From Meandrina meandrites (lineage: Eukaryota; Cnidaria; Anthozoa; Scleractinia; Meandrinidae), in NCBI GenBank assembly GCA_963693305.1, contig OY855904.1:50319761-50383760 (forward strand): DNA of 64,000 nt, written 5' to 3'. The notes under the pieces were generated by a model. It saw nothing but the letters and a program-made list of their open reading frames with translations. It ran no database searches and was not told where the DNA came from. Within the stretch, counting starts at the first letter, position 1. Each line of letters begins with the position of its first letter. The position numbers were made by a program, and so were the translations under genes. Below are positions 1-11,778 of this stretch, one piece after another.

Positions 1-256
1 TGAATTACCAGTGTAAATTGCTTTTGTTACAAACTAGGACATCAAGATGTACATGTAGCTAGACAAGGTAGAACAAAATTAATGTGGATTTTGGTTTCTA
101 ATAATGTAAAGTACAAGATCAGAAGCTGCTCTATCTATCTACCTACCCACCCATTCAAATCGAAGAGGCAACTGCCAGGGCAGATTATGCTGTCCCCCTC
201 ACACGGCACAGCACTTCAGAACATCAAAACACCACAAAGCTTGGTTCCGACTTGGA
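1..256. other. non-coding, 3' flank of the AF9/ENL gene
   Basis: No supported coding sequence. It lies just beyond the stop codon of the minus-strand AF9/ENL homologue and probably holds its 3' UTR. The one short open frame here resembles no family and has no splice context. Confidence 0.5.
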
Positions 257-3200
257 TTATCTGTTGATTGAGCTTTCGATCTTTTTAATAGTTGTTTTGT
301 CCAAAGTGCACAAATCAAAATCCAGCGTTGTTTCTGTAAGTGCAAAGCGACCTGTTGTTTCTAAAATGTCAGCTATTCTTTGAAGTAGAGTGGAGTCCTT
401 CAGTGCTACAAGACGCTTGTAAAGTTGAATAAGCTCAGAAGAAGGGTTCTGCTGTCCATTACTGCCTTGCTTACTGTCTTTGAGCTTTGTTTTTGGGCTG
501 CAAAATAGAAATACAAGCAGATTTCAGGGCTTGTATAACAAAGTAGCGCATAAAAAGAAAAGCAAAGCCTTTCAGAGCCCAAGGCTAACTTGCAATGAAG
601 AAACAAACGTCCCATCCAGTTAAACTAATTATACTCTCAAGTCACTACATGGGCCAGTTACCCCAACATGCAAAATTAATACATTTACAATAACTTATTA
701 CAAGTTACAAGCCCGAGTCTTCTATTCATGAGCAAATAGTCAACGCGGCACAGTAGAGTTGACCATCTCTTATAAAAAACAAGGGTGATTGAACTATCTG
801 TTTTGGTAGACACACTAAATAACTGTAGCCCAAAACCCACAATTTTCAATTTGTACTTTCAAAGCACAATTCATGAAGAACTTTCCCTTTTAAGGTGGCT
901 CGACTGGATTTTTTAGGGGCAACACCGCTCACGTTTGAGGACTAACCAGACTGTCATTAACAATGCCATCGAAAAACAATCACCACAGCTGAATTAGGTA
1001 AAGATGAAAATTTGTTATGACCAGTGTTACTTTGACATCGGAGTTGTCATAGCAACATAATGACGTCATCACGTTTATCAATTTCGTTCATATTGCTCGG
1101 CACCAGGAGATTTTTTCGGAAGTCGCTCAAGGGAGCATGTACCTCCTATACCTGCCTCAATGTTGGCAAAGTTTGAACAAATTCTGTGAGAGCGTTATCG
1201 AAATTTTTGGGGATGAAGTTTCAACGGTCATAAATACAGTAAAAAAACATAATATTGAGATAATAGGGTAATATCTGAAGAACACGACGCGCTTTGAGAA
1301 TGCAGTTTCATCTCATAGTAGTTTGATGCCATTTAAAATTGTGTATACAAAATTATGGGGATCGCCACGACCGATTGCGAAAAAAACGGATTTGATGAGC
1401 GTGCATTCAGGTGCTCCTGTTGCCACTTTTGTAAATAATTTGGTCTACACCTACAAATGTGATAATTATTTGGAAACTGCTCGATGAATTTTTTTAAAAA
1501 CTTGTTAATCTCGAGGTTTGTCATCAGTTTATATGACCTGCAAGTTTCGAGGTCATTAAAATCACGTAAGGCAATAAAATCGGGGCTCCAATGTACTACT
1601 TTTTTCTCCCAGATTTTGTGTTTACAAGTGAGTGTCCTCATTATTCACGGGCATTGTATTCAACTTTCATTTTCATGTCCAGGACTCAGCAAAAAATTCA
1701 TTTGCATTTTATCAGTGACTTTAGACTTTTTTCCTGATCTGTTGTTCTACACAAAAATAGCTTTTCGTTTCATGGAGAAAGAGACCCTCTGCATTGCTGT
1801 ATTACAGTCTAATGGCGTAACAAATATTATTACAGTTTTACACGTGAATAATGAGGGCACTCACTTGTAAACACAAAATCTGCGAGAGAAAAGTAGAAGA
1901 TTGGAGCCCCAATTTTTTTGTCTTAAATGTTTTCAATGACCTTGAAACTTGCAGGCCATATAAACTGATGACAAACCTCGAGATTGACAAGTTTTTAAAA
2001 AAATTCATCGAGCGGTTTCAAAATAATTATCACATTTGTAGGTGTAGACCAAATTATTTACAAAAGTTCCAACAAGAGCATCTGAATGCACGCTCATCAA
2101 GTCCGTTTTTTTCGCAATCGGTCGTGGCGATCCCCATAATTTTGTATACACAATTTTAAATGGCATCAAACTACTATGAGATGAAACTGCATTCCCAAAG
2201 CGCGTCGTGTTCTTCAGATATTACCCTATTATCTCAATAGTATGTTTTTTACTGTATTTATAACCCTCGAAACTTCATCCCCAAAAATTTTGATAACGCT
2301 CTCACAAAATTTGTTCAAACTTTGCCAACATTGAGGCAGGTATAGGAGGTACATGCTCCCTTGAGCGATTTCTGAAAAAATCTCCTGGTGCCGAGCAATA
2401 TGAACGAAATTGATAAACGTGATGACGCCATTACATTGCTATGACAACTCCGATGTCAAAATAACACTGGTCATAACAAATTTTCATCTTTACCTATTTC
2501 AGCTGTGGTGATCGTTTTTTGATGGCATTGTTAATGACAGTCTGGTTAGTTCTCAAACTTGAGCGGTGTTGCCCCTAAAAAATCCAGTCGAGCCACCTTA
2601 AGAGCAGCAAGCTTGCAATTGTGTTCTATCAGCGAACAGTGGGAGAATCGATCAGATTTGTGGATTTTTAGTACAACATTCCAAGTGACTACGTACCCTA
2701 CATGCCTTAGCCAAGATTGAAAAAAATTGAAAAGAAAATTCACCTTTGTTTTGAAAGAAGAGACTTGGTGGTGGGGCTTTTCACTCCATTTTTCCTTCCA
2801 TTTTTCACAGGCTCTGATTTCTTTGATTGAGAGCTGGTTTTCGTCCTCGCCTTACTACTAGTGTCTTTACCGTGTGCAGTACCATTTGGAGAACTGACCG
2901 CGTCAACAATCAGCTTTTGTGTCGTTGCTGGTTGTAATGGTCTAGACTGAAATGGTGTACAAATATCAACCTCATTTCCATCATCATCCTCATCATCCTC
3001 ATCACTCATTTCAGCTAATAGCTTATCCAGCGCCATGTTTTTATTCCCGCTACTGTTCCCCAACAAACTTGAACTAGATGTGCTACTCGACCAACTGTCA
3101 CCAGAGCCACGCCGCCGGAATGTTATTTTTTCTACTTTCTTCTCTTCCTGTTTAACTTGTTGTTTTGAATCATCTTTTGGGGATTTTTGTTTACTTTTCT

Positions 3201-5281
3201 TTGATGACGTAGACTCTCTCCGCTTTGAGGTGTTGGGTACATTGTCACCTGATCCAACCTCCAATGATGATCGCCTGTTTTTCTTTTTGTCACTTGCAGG
3301 ACTCTTTGTTGGCAAAGATTTAATTTTTAACTTAATGTCTTTCACATCTTCCAGTTTTTCCTTGTGTTCATTGCCTGTAGCAGGCAGTTCTAATGGAATA
3401 AACCCAAGAGATTTGTTTGGCTTTGCAGAAGCTTCATCAGGTTTCTTTTTCTTCTTTTTCACTGGCTGTGTTTGCGTGTCCTCTGTTCCTGATGTACTAG
3501 CTGATCTTTTAAGTCCCGGTGTAACAGCCTCTTGCATTTTAATAGTCTTGCTAGCAACTACTGCCTCATGCTTACTTTTTTTGTTCTTGTCAGGATCTTG
3601 TGTGGGTGTTGAAAGTTGCAGAGCAGGATGTGAATCCGCAGTGATGCTATTTGTCAATTTGCCATCTTTTGCGTCCATATTCTGCAGGGTAGTTGATCCA
3701 CTGACAGGGGAAGAGGAGCTGAAGAAGGAAAAACAAATGTCTGTCTTAGAAAATTGTCCCATTATTATTGGGAATATGAACCAGCTGCTTGCTTTGTGAC
3801 AGGAAAGGGAGAATTGTTATCAAGTTAATGTGGGCCTGATAAATGGTTTGTCTTTATACCGTCAGTTAAATGTCCAGTTGTTTGCAGCAGAATTTCAGCT
3901 TCAAGTACTTGACTTGTATTAAATATTAAAATACCACCAAATTTATTTTTTAATTTCGTTTCACATGCAGTCTTAGGAATCTGGTTGCATTTAAATTCTT
4001 AGAGCAAATTTAATTATGGCAATTAAATAATTTAAGTTGAAATTCATTCACAATATTTGAAAATTTCAAATTGACCTGAAGAAAGTTGGAATATTTAATA
4101 TCCTATTTTATGATTTAACAAATTGGCATGATAGCCATACATGGACAGGAAGTCCCTGTTATTGGTCATCTGTACATAACAGATATTCTGTGATGTATGT
4201 AGCTTGCCAAGATTCATCGACATCTTGCAAAGCACAGCATAACTACAGTTTATCTAGCTGCAAAAAGTGCATTTTTAGTGGGCAATAATATTTGTGGTGA
4301 TAATAATTCAGTCTCTATCCTCAATCTTGGGGAATATTGTCTGAATTTAGCCAACTTGGTATAATAATAATAATAATAGTCTCATTGGCTTAGAGTCAGG
4401 TGGTATTCTGCCAGATTTTGCAGTATAGCTGTTAAAGGTAGTGTTTATATACTAAATTATTTGCACCATGCTAAATCGTTAAACACATTCCTTGTCACAT
4501 TTTTGAGAACTTTTAATGCATCACATAATCCTATTATATAATTATGTCAGTGGAAGCCAGATTTAATTAATACTTTTCTGTTCTTTCTCAATGTCAAGGT
4601 AGGTAAAGACAGTAAAGGTTTGTCTTGGCAAACTTTTTGAACGTTCTAAAAAGATTCTTAGATGTAAGCCATATCTTGGATCAGAATCAAATCAAGGGGA
4701 TAGTAGCACTAATACTGTTGAGCAACTTTGATAAGTTCTGGATATGAGGTCTGCAACCGACAGAACAAATTACGACTGGGTAAGCCCTTTATCTACTCAC
4801 CCACTACAATTTGTTCGTGATGCCTTGCCTTTAAAAGTTATATGGAATCCTGGAAAGAGTTTTCTAAGCATGCAACAGCTATAATCAGATGCAAAAAGCT
4901 TTGAGATACATGTGTAGCTATGTCTGTTTTACGTCAGTCCAACACAGAGAGATTAAGAACTAAACAGATTACCTGTGAAATCCATTTACTGTCCCGGTGC
5001 TTGTGACAATCCCTCCACCTTTCACAAGCTTTTTTCTGAACTCCTCCGTAGGGTTTGTAAAGGTGAGCGCTTCACTGCGAATGTTATCAATTGGAGGGGA
5101 ACCATAGGCAGGCAGGACAAGGTCATAGTCAAACATCAGTTTCCTTGGCTCTTCTTTGTTTTTAAAGTAGACTTCAACTGGAAGGAAAAAGGTTCCATAA
5201 CCAGCCTCGGCAACTGTGTACGGAGGATTCTTTAGAACTGCAAATTAACGACACATAAAGAAAATATTTATTAACATGCCT

Positions 5282-5342
<61 letters not shown>

Positions 5343-7895
5343 TGTGAATTCCAACTCCCCTTTTGGACAAACAGCTCTAAATTTTTTTAAAAAAATTCCA
5401 GCTTACCTTTTGGACAAACAACTCTCAATTTTTAACAGTTTTGCTTGCAAGCCTTGGGCATTTGCATGATTGCCTAGCTTTTTCAGATTTCATCAGCACA
5501 CAAATTGGCTGGGCCTTTGCTCATTGGGCTTGCAAGAGAGATCGAAAAGATACTTGCAAGGAAATCTAGTTGTACAGAAAGACAGCATGGCACTTTGTTT
5601 TAGCCATGATCAGACTTCAATACAGCCAGACTCGTACTAACAGATGTTTCCCATAAGTTGAAACCTCTCGTAAGCAGTCCCAATGACAAACAAACATTTT
5701 CAATTTCCCATAAGCAGACACCTCTCCTAAGAGGATGATAAATTTCTGTTCCTGAGGGCATTCACTTATGCAAGGTTCAACTGTATTACTTTTTCCATTA
5801 GATTGCTAATTTCCAGCATTGCCTGGTTAACATCCACCAAATGGTAAAAGATAGCTTAAGTCTGTATACAAGCCTAGTGGCCAATCAAGCCAGAGCTTAT
5901 CCCGGTTTCCGTAGCATGAAGTGACTGGGAGTATTTCTACTCCCCCCTGGATGGGATGCTAGTCCATCGCAGGGTTACCCCCAGCCATGGACATCAATTT
6001 TCAAAATTCCCTGTTTTTTTTTCCTTGATAAAAATAAAATTTCCCTCAGCAAATCAATACAAAGTGCAAAATATAATACTGTAGCAGCCTCTAGCCTCCA
6101 CCTCAAAAAAGTCCCTTATCTAATTAGCTCCCTTTGCCCCAACCTAGGATATTGAAGAGAAATAAATTCTCAGGGAGTTAATATAGCTTTTACAAAAAGT
6201 GAGGTATTAGATATGGTTTCAACATCTTTAAACCTTTCTTGGTAATATTTAGTCGTAAGCAATCTACGTTTGTATAACAAGCTTTGAAAAATTACTGTAC
6301 TGAAAATGACCATAAATGGTCAAAAGGACAGCAGTTTGAAACTTTGGGAAAAATGACAGATCTTGGGCCACTCGTCCAAGTTCTCTTCATGTTTTTTTTT
6401 TTTTGTATATTCACTTTACATAAAGGCTAGGTTATAATTATATTTAAAAAATCAAGTGGGATATTTCATGTCCTACCACTCAAAAGCATTGCTTAAAGTA
6501 AGTTATCTAGTACATATCAATGCCTTTTATTGCATACTTTGAGAACATACGTTTAGCACAATATAATGGCTGAATTTGTAACCATGATATTGAATCAACA
6601 CTCTCGGATTTCCTCATATCCTATCACACACCAAAAAATATCTTTTTCTTCCTTTCCTGTTAAGGTACGAGTGGATGATATGATCACAACCGCCAGAGGT
6701 GCCAGAAGCAGGAAAAATAGTCAAATGCATCCTGTTTGATAAATATTGATCACAATGAAAGCACTACAAAAATCAGTTTTAGAATGATCGAATATCGAAC
6801 GTTAACGCTTAGCGAAGATATTTGCACGAGAGATAATTAAACAATGGAAGCAAATAAATTGAATCGTTCGATTTGAATGATTCAGTGCACATAAAATGTT
6901 ATTCATTTAAAATCGGGCTAAAAAAAAACATTTATACGAATGCTTGAGCCTTATTAAAGTAATTCTTGTCTTTAAAATGTGAAAGAAATATTTAACTGGC
7001 CTGCACGTCTCTAACGTTAGAACTGCGTGCATGTTATTTACATCAATTATATTCCCTTCGATTCACGTTTATCTTGCGAAATATCATCTCGTTTATATAT
7101 TTTCATAAGAAAAATTTGTGGTTTGACAAGAATTCTTCCTGGATCTCGAGTTCCACTTATCCGATTCCTGTATCAAACAACAGGGCAAGGAGATTCAATA
7201 ACAAATATCTCCGAACTGAGGTTGTGATAGCCATTAATTAAACGATGATCATAAACGAACGCAAGCCAGTGAACGATGTCAGTTGTCTTCGGTTGATAAG
7301 AAAGTGATTTCTCACTCTACAGAACTTCACACTTTTGAAGAGGCCGACTTTTGTTTATAAGAGACAATTTAAATTAATTTATAAGCTTCCAAATCACGAT
7401 GTATAACCTCCGCAACTTGAAGACCTTCATCATCGGTTCCGACGGTGAGATTTCAAATCGAGCCGATTTGAAGTCAATCGAATTACGAAGTGCTGTGAAA
7501 TAACCCTTAATTTCTTCTGCTATGGTAAAATTAGCCATTTTACTCGCTGACGCTGGCTACAATAACTGAGGAAACAAAGAAAGCTTCCAGGTTCACTACA
7601 CAATAGTATTTACAAGTGGCCGACTAATCAAGTTGGGAAGTGAACTGTACGTACTACATGAAATGATGTTGACACGCTAAGCTAGCAAATATTTCCTCGC
7701 CTTACCTCGCTTGGGCTTAGCAAAACTCTCGTGCAGATAGAACACAACCTTCTCCACGAAATGAGAAATATCACAGTCATCTGGACCTCGTACAAACACG
7801 ACCCAGTCATGGGTAAAACCTTCGGGACTTGGAGTCTTCTTACAAGAAGCCTTGTGGCCAAGTTCAATCTTGACTGCAACTTGAACACTCTCCAT
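257..7895 (-). CDS. MLLT3/MLLT1-like: AF9/ENL (YEATS) chromatin reader, four exons
   Basis: Homologue of vertebrate AF9/ENL, nuclear readers of acetylated or crotonylated histone H3 that recruit super elongation complex and DOT1L partners. Coding exons (transcript order) are 7706-7895, 4973-5237, 2744-3718 and 257-497, giving 556 residues; AF9 and ENL are about 560. All junctions are GT/AG and keep frame. Residues 1-140 form the YEATS domain ([35 protein letters not shown]). The acyl-lysine cage is kept (F27, H55, F58, Y77, F80). The middle is Ser/Lys-rich with a poly-Lys nuclear-signal-like run and an acidic [12 protein letters not shown] stretch. The last 65 residues match the C-terminal AHD hub ([22 protein letters not shown]). 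The start is the ATG that aligns with the AF9 start. Whether it is ENL or AF9 cannot be told; it probably predates the vertebrate split. Confidence 0.95.
894..2597. mobile_element. 1.7 kb foldback transposon with TTAA target duplication
   Basis: Two arms of about 755 bp (894-1649 and 1843-2597) are near-identical inverted copies around a 193 bp centre. The outer ends read GGTGGCTCGACTGG and its complement, and both sides are flanked by TTAA (890-893, 2598-2601). It sits in the last intron of the AF9/ENL gene. TTAA duplication is typical of piggyBac, but the tip does not start with the usual CCC, so the superfamily is uncertain. No transposase seen. Confidence 0.85.
5284..5343. repeat. (AAT)n microsatellite
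   Basis: About 19 uninterrupted AAT units in intron 1 of the AF9/ENL gene (between its first and second coding exons). A shorter ATA/AAT run lies near 4361-4377. Confidence 0.97.
5858..5990 (-). repeat. tRNA-derived SINE, 3' part only
   Basis: Matches the tail of the SINE family seen intact at 63.5-63.7 kb: AGCCTAGTGGCC, GTAGCATGAAGTGACTGGGAG, CTACTCCCCCCTGGATGGGA. The tRNA-like head is missing, so this is a truncated copy. It lies in an AF9/ENL intron. Confidence 0.75.
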
Positions 7896-8416
7896 GTAAA
7901 TGGCTGTGCTCAGAGCACGTAAAATCTCAACACATAGGTAGCAATTTACGAGTCAATGATGCCTAAAAGGGCAGCACAACGGCCATGAAGGAAAAGTTCG
8001 ATGGCATTCGCTGCAATAAAGCTTTAGAACTTTTTTGATTTCAATGACAGTTCCTAATGCGGCTGCGTACCAACACCACCAAATATGGTAATCTTGTGTT
8101 CGCCAGAGAATGTAGCTAACGAGGGGGGAGGGGTCAGGAGTGTTTTCCCGCACTTTTTAAACCGATAGCCTCACTTTCAGGTCTTCACAGCCTCACTTTC
8201 ATGGTCAGACCACTTCTTGACAAATATGTGAACCATACATCCGGAATTGTGGTGTACCAAGATTCTACCAAAACATAACTATTACTGTGTTATTTACAAC
8301 AAAACCTTGGAAAACAGGCATCTTGAACAAAGAAAACAAAAAATATAGGAAGATAATTAAGCAAGGCTGAATAAATAGTATGGGAATTTATTATCCAACA
8401 CTGCTTTGTACAAATT
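7896..8416. promoter_or_regulatory. 5' flank of the AF9/ENL gene
   Basis: Upstream of the YEATS gene start codon. It should hold the 5' UTR and promoter, but no TATA box or other specific site can be fixed from sequence alone. No supported coding exon. Confidence 0.35.
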
Positions 8417-8751
8417 CCCGGGGGGGGGGGGGGGGACTCCCATATGAAAGGGACGGGGATGCTTGTCGTCTCGCTTAGGGGTGTAAATTTTGGATTTTGG
8501 TCGCGCTTAGGGTGTTCTGGGCAAAATGTCATTATTTTTAGCCGCCAAGGTCTCGTTTAGGGTTGCACGCGAAGAAATGGCAAAAAAGAAAGAATTTTTT
8601 TTCGTTTTATTTACTCGATTCATACAAACAAAGTCTATTTTAGGGGCCTGCATAAGCTTCGGCCCACGCCCAGATTGGTCTCTTTTAGGGGTTAAATTTA
8701 AAATTTCCGATGAGCATCCCCTCCCTTCCATAAGGGAGTCCCCCTCCTGGG
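8417..8751. mobile_element. hAT-type MITE with a G-run tip, copy 1
   Basis: A 335 bp element with inverted tips (CCCGGGGG...ACTCCC and GGGAGTCCCCC...TGGG). It is flanked by a perfect 8 bp duplication TACAAATT (8409-8416, 8752-8759). Eight-base target duplications are typical of hAT transposons. The body lacks a transposase. Related copies are at 48.1 kb and 56.8 kb. Confidence 0.85.
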
Positions 8752-8892
8752 TACAAATTATGCGCGAAACGAGTACAAATACCACGTGATATTTGTACTC
8801 GTCTCATTCCCCCGACTGTGCGAAAGATTAAAATCCTTGGCAAGTTGGAATTTGGGGAAACGAAAACATTGGATAATAAATCTCTTATTAGA

Positions 8893-8986
8893 CATTTTAG
8901 TGTGTAACATCGCTGTAAATTTTTACTCATTTGTATTTTGACTCATAAAAATATACAGCGATACTACACACTAAAATGTCTAATAA
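8893..8986. repeat. inverted repeat with 33 bp arms
   Basis: GACATTTTAGTGTGTA..ATCGCTGTA returns in inverted form as TACAGCGATACTACACACTAAAATGTC about 30 bp further on. It lies directly beside the hammerhead-like motif and may be the end of the same retroelement. Confidence 0.75.
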
Positions 8987-8989
8987 GAT

Positions 8990-9040
8990 ATATATATTTT
9001 CCAATATTTCGGAAGGAAAGGCCTTCCTTCATCAGGGTGT
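8990..9040 (-). ncRNA. hammerhead-ribozyme-like core
   Basis: On the minus strand the order is CTGATGA (9029-9035), a stem with arms GGAAGG and CCTTCC, then GAAA (9007-9010), followed by a short TATT/AATA helix. This is the order of the conserved hammerhead core (CUGAUGA, helix II, GAAA, helix III). Such motifs are known in Penelope-like retroelements. I could not find a pairing helix I, so this copy may be inactive or truncated. Confidence 0.4.
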
Positions 9041-9321
9041 TGCAGAGAAAACAAAGAAGTTTAGTCTGACAGGTTCAAAAGGACACATCCTGAACCACTA
9101 TGCAATATAGCGGTTGTGATTGGTGGATTTTACAGTAATAATCCATTTTTTTAGGATTTGTTGCTTACCAACATACCAGTGTATATATATTATTGGGCAA
9201 TAAATTTTGCTCTTCTGTCGCAGTGCCAGCCTTGCAATCAATTTGGTATATACTGGTATATATGATTGACAGACAGCAATCTACAACCCAGTAGTTTTGT
9301 AAGTTGGGATTATTGCGGTTT

Positions 9322-9566
9322 TCAAAAACATGTGAACTCTGAAATTTAAACCTCAAACAACAGTTTACATTTTTTGCTGCCATCAGTCATCTAAGCAGAC
9401 CTCTCAGGAAACAGATGTCTGTTGGTTTTGATTGGTAGATTTTGATCCGTTTTGTCTGTTTCTGTTTTTCAAGGTTCGTTGGTTGTCGCCATAATTGTGA
9501 TTGATGGCAGCAAAAAATGCAATTGTTAGCTGGGTTTTGAACTTCAGAGTTCACATGTTGTTGAAA
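9322..9566. repeat. inverted repeat related to the 45 kb satellite
   Basis: The left arm holds ACATGTGAACTCTGAA and TTTTTTGCTGCCATCA. The right arm holds the complement, TGATGGCAGCAAAAAA and TTCAGAGTTCACATGT. The TGATGGCAGCRAAAAA core is shared with the tandem array at 45.1-45.5 kb and with 32.07 kb. Confidence 0.7.
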
Positions 9567-10360
9567 GGTGCAATAAAATTATTTAGTATAGCAAATATTA
9601 TTTCATAGATTTATGTAACAGACACGATAAGACACAACAAAGCCTGTGCTCTATTTAATGGAACATGCAAATGCCACTCCTAGCAGGAATTATCTTTACT
9701 GATTTCAAAAGTGGAGAATGATTACAAAGGTCTTTCCAGCTTGACTATCGGTGTAGATTTGTTTGCCCCACAAACCAAAAGAGAATGAATACAGAGCATT
9801 TTTAAGAAAATTTTGATCCTGATCAGAACATTGGTTCATGCTTTAAGCTGCACTTCTCTCAAGTTATGGATGCACTTGGGAATTTGGAGAGCACTTGTGA
9901 AGCTAGAGTTTCCCTTGAGCAACTCTCATGCTTCGTTTGTGCTCATGAACTCCCATGTGCATCCATAACTCCATAGATACACTCTAAGCCGCACGAACCA
10001 ATTGTTAATTGAAACAAAAGATTTACACCATTGATAAAAATTTGGAAAGAAAGTACTTGAAATTCAGAGCACTTTGCTTCTTTGACTAGCTAACCATGCC
10101 TAGATCCTGTATGCCTTTTTTTTCTAGGCCTTGACCATGCATGTATCAATAATTTATTTTGATGCAATCTCTCTCCCTTGAGGACAACTGGTTAGCTTCA
10201 TTGATCGCAGATCAAGACCCAAAACAGATCAACCACACTGACAGTGAAAGCAAGCGGCCAAAGAACTAGGCAACAGCAAGTCTATGCCACATCTGGAAAG
10301 TGTGATAAAGAATTCTATTTTTTTAAATAATGGGAATGAATGAAGGTCCTTCTTGTTCCA

Positions 10361-10634
10361 AGAGCTGCCTGTCCCTCTTAACTGGCAGGACCTTAAACAG
10401 GTGGCTCTGGGGACATGATTTGGTTGGCTAGAATTTAACAAAGGAAATTTAAATCTTGCCAATAAAATTGATTGTTTTAAACTATCCTTTAGCCAAAAGG
10501 ATTTTAAAACAGTTGATTTGATTGGCTAGATTTTGAATTTCCTCTGTTAAAATCTAGCCAATCAAATCGTGTGTCCTTAGAGCTACCTGTTGCTTGTGCA
10601 AACGCTCCGCCGGCTTAGAGGAGCAGGCAACTCT
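10361..10634. mobile_element. short TIR (MITE-like) element
   Basis: Inverted arms run from AGAGCTGCCTG at the left tip to CAGGCAACTCT at the right. Inside them AACAGGTGGCTCTGGGGACA pairs with the region ending AGAGCTACCTGTT, and GATTGGCTAGATTTT forms a further hairpin. It lies just downstream of the LRR gene. No coding capacity; target duplication not clear. Confidence 0.65.
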
Positions 10635-10681
10635 AGGGATAAGAAAAAAGTTTGAATTACGCATTACCCTTTTAAGAAATT

Positions 10682-11533
10682 CTATTTTTTAGGTAGTTTC
10701 TGTTTCCTCCTTACTAGGTTGACTTTTTGCAAGCTCTGTTCATCCACGTCTCTGAACGCTTGTCTTTCTCCAATGAAGAATATATGCAAACGTTCTAAAC
10801 TTCTTGGAAGTAAAGTCAGCTTGTTGTCTCTCAGGTCAATACGACTTAAATGAGGCAAGTTATTCACTGAATCGCTGTTCAAAGATTGAATTATGTTTGA
10901 ACACAGATTCAAACATTCCAGTTTGCGTAAGCCACACAAGCCTTCTGGAAACTTGTCAAATTGATTTTCGGCAAGATCCAAGTGCTTCAAGTTTATGAGG
11001 CAATGAAAATCATTTGGCAAAGATGAAAGTTGATTTTTTGCTAAGCTGAGCCATTTGAGAGACTTCAGGGCTGAAAACTTTTCAGGCAGCATCTTGATAT
11101 TGTTACACCCCGCACCAAGCTTTTCCAAGTTCACAAGATTGCAAATTTCAGGAGGCAATCCCATTAGCTGAATATTAACAACCCACAGCTCTTGAAGAAA
11201 AGTTAATTCTCCAATTTCTGATGGTAAAAAGCCTAAATTATTATGACTCAAACACAAAACTCTCAAGTTCGATAGCTGCCGAAATCCTGAAGGTATCAGC
11301 GTCAACTGATTATGATCAAGCGCCAAAACTTGAAGGTTTTTCAGCGTAACAAGTTCCATTGGCGGCATAATAATTCTGTTATCATTCAGCAACAATGTCT
11401 TAACTTTGACAAGTTTCTTCAAAGAATCGGGAAGTACTGTCAGATCGCGGTGACTAAGGTTCAAAACCTTCCACTTGGAGCTTATAGCACTCACTAATAA
11501 TTTATCCACGTCCTTTTGAGCTGTATGGTACAT
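10682..11533 (-). CDS. intronless leucine-rich-repeat protein, 283 aa
   Basis: Single-exon frame of 283 residues made almost entirely of leucine-rich repeats of about 23 residues (LxxLxLxxNxLxxLPxxxxxLxxL type; examples LKTLLLNDNRI-like, LQVLALDHNQLTLIP, LRVLCLSHNNLGFLP, LKHLDLAENQFDKFP). I count about nine repeats between residues 20 and 245. The tail is short and basic (RRKQKLPKK). No signal peptide or membrane segment is visible, so an intracellular protein-binding scaffold of the small LRRC group (such as LRRC10, 30, 39 or 58) is likely. The exact orthologue cannot be told. The start is the first in-frame ATG; an AG acceptor-like site lies just upstream, so a 5' UTR intron is possible. 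Its 5' end faces the plus-strand ATG at 11719. Confidence 0.9.
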   Translation of the reverse strand: MYHTAQKDVDKLLVSAISSKWKVLNLSHRDLTVLPDSLKKLVKVKTLLLNDNRIIMPPMELVTLKNLQVLALDHNQLTLIPSGFRQLSNLRVLCLSHNNLGFLPSEIGELTFLQELWVVNIQLMGLPPEICNLVNLEKLGAGCNNIKMLPEKFSALKSLKWLSLAKNQLSSLPNDFHCLINLKHLDLAENQFDKFPEGLCGLRKLECLNLCSNIIQSLNSDSVNNLPHLSRIDLRDNKLTLLPRSLERLHIFFIGERQAFRDVDEQSLQKVNLVRRKQKLPKK

Positions 11534-11718
11534 CTAATCGGGAATTAACGCTCTGGAGAATTCTGCAAATAACAAAAGCGAAGTCCTTCAAAACAAAAAC
11601 ATATTTCAATCTTGCGCATCCGAGTTTTAGAGTCAGTGGTTTTAGAATTGCAGGCTCAATACCGCGCAAAAAGCGCCGGATGGCGCCGGATTCGTTTTTC
11701 TGTGTAAAATTCCATTCC
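11534..11718. promoter_or_regulatory. possible divergent promoter
   Basis: A 185 bp gap between the LRR start codon (minus) and a plus-strand ATG followed by a splice donor. The spacing suggests a shared promoter, but no sites can be named. Confidence 0.3.
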
Positions 11719-11778
11719 ATGGAATCGCAGAAATTAATCGACTTTATACCACAATGGACCATTTGTGAGGAAAAACAG
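11719..11778 (+). CDS. possible orphan first exon, 20 codons
   Basis: ATG followed by 20 open codons (begins MESQKLIDFIPQW) and ending exactly at CAG|GTAAATAG, a good donor in phase 0. The next plus-strand gene is the GRAMD gene, whose upstream exons also use phase 0, so this could be a very distal first exon. It could equally be a short separate transcript or chance. No partner exon could be proven. Confidence 0.25.

Noticed and set aside
1333..2159. Mirrored 102-codon frames as a real protein
   Set aside because: They lie in foldback arms, the differences between the two are mostly residue-changing, and no family is recognised. Kept as a finding, not as genes.
3035..3799. 254-codon plus-strand open frame
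   Set aside because: It is antisense to the Ser/Lys-rich AF9/ENL exon; low-complexity coding sequence leaves the opposite strand open. No splice or family support.
5281..5469. Poly-Asn open frame
   Set aside because: It is the (AAT)n microsatellite read as codons.
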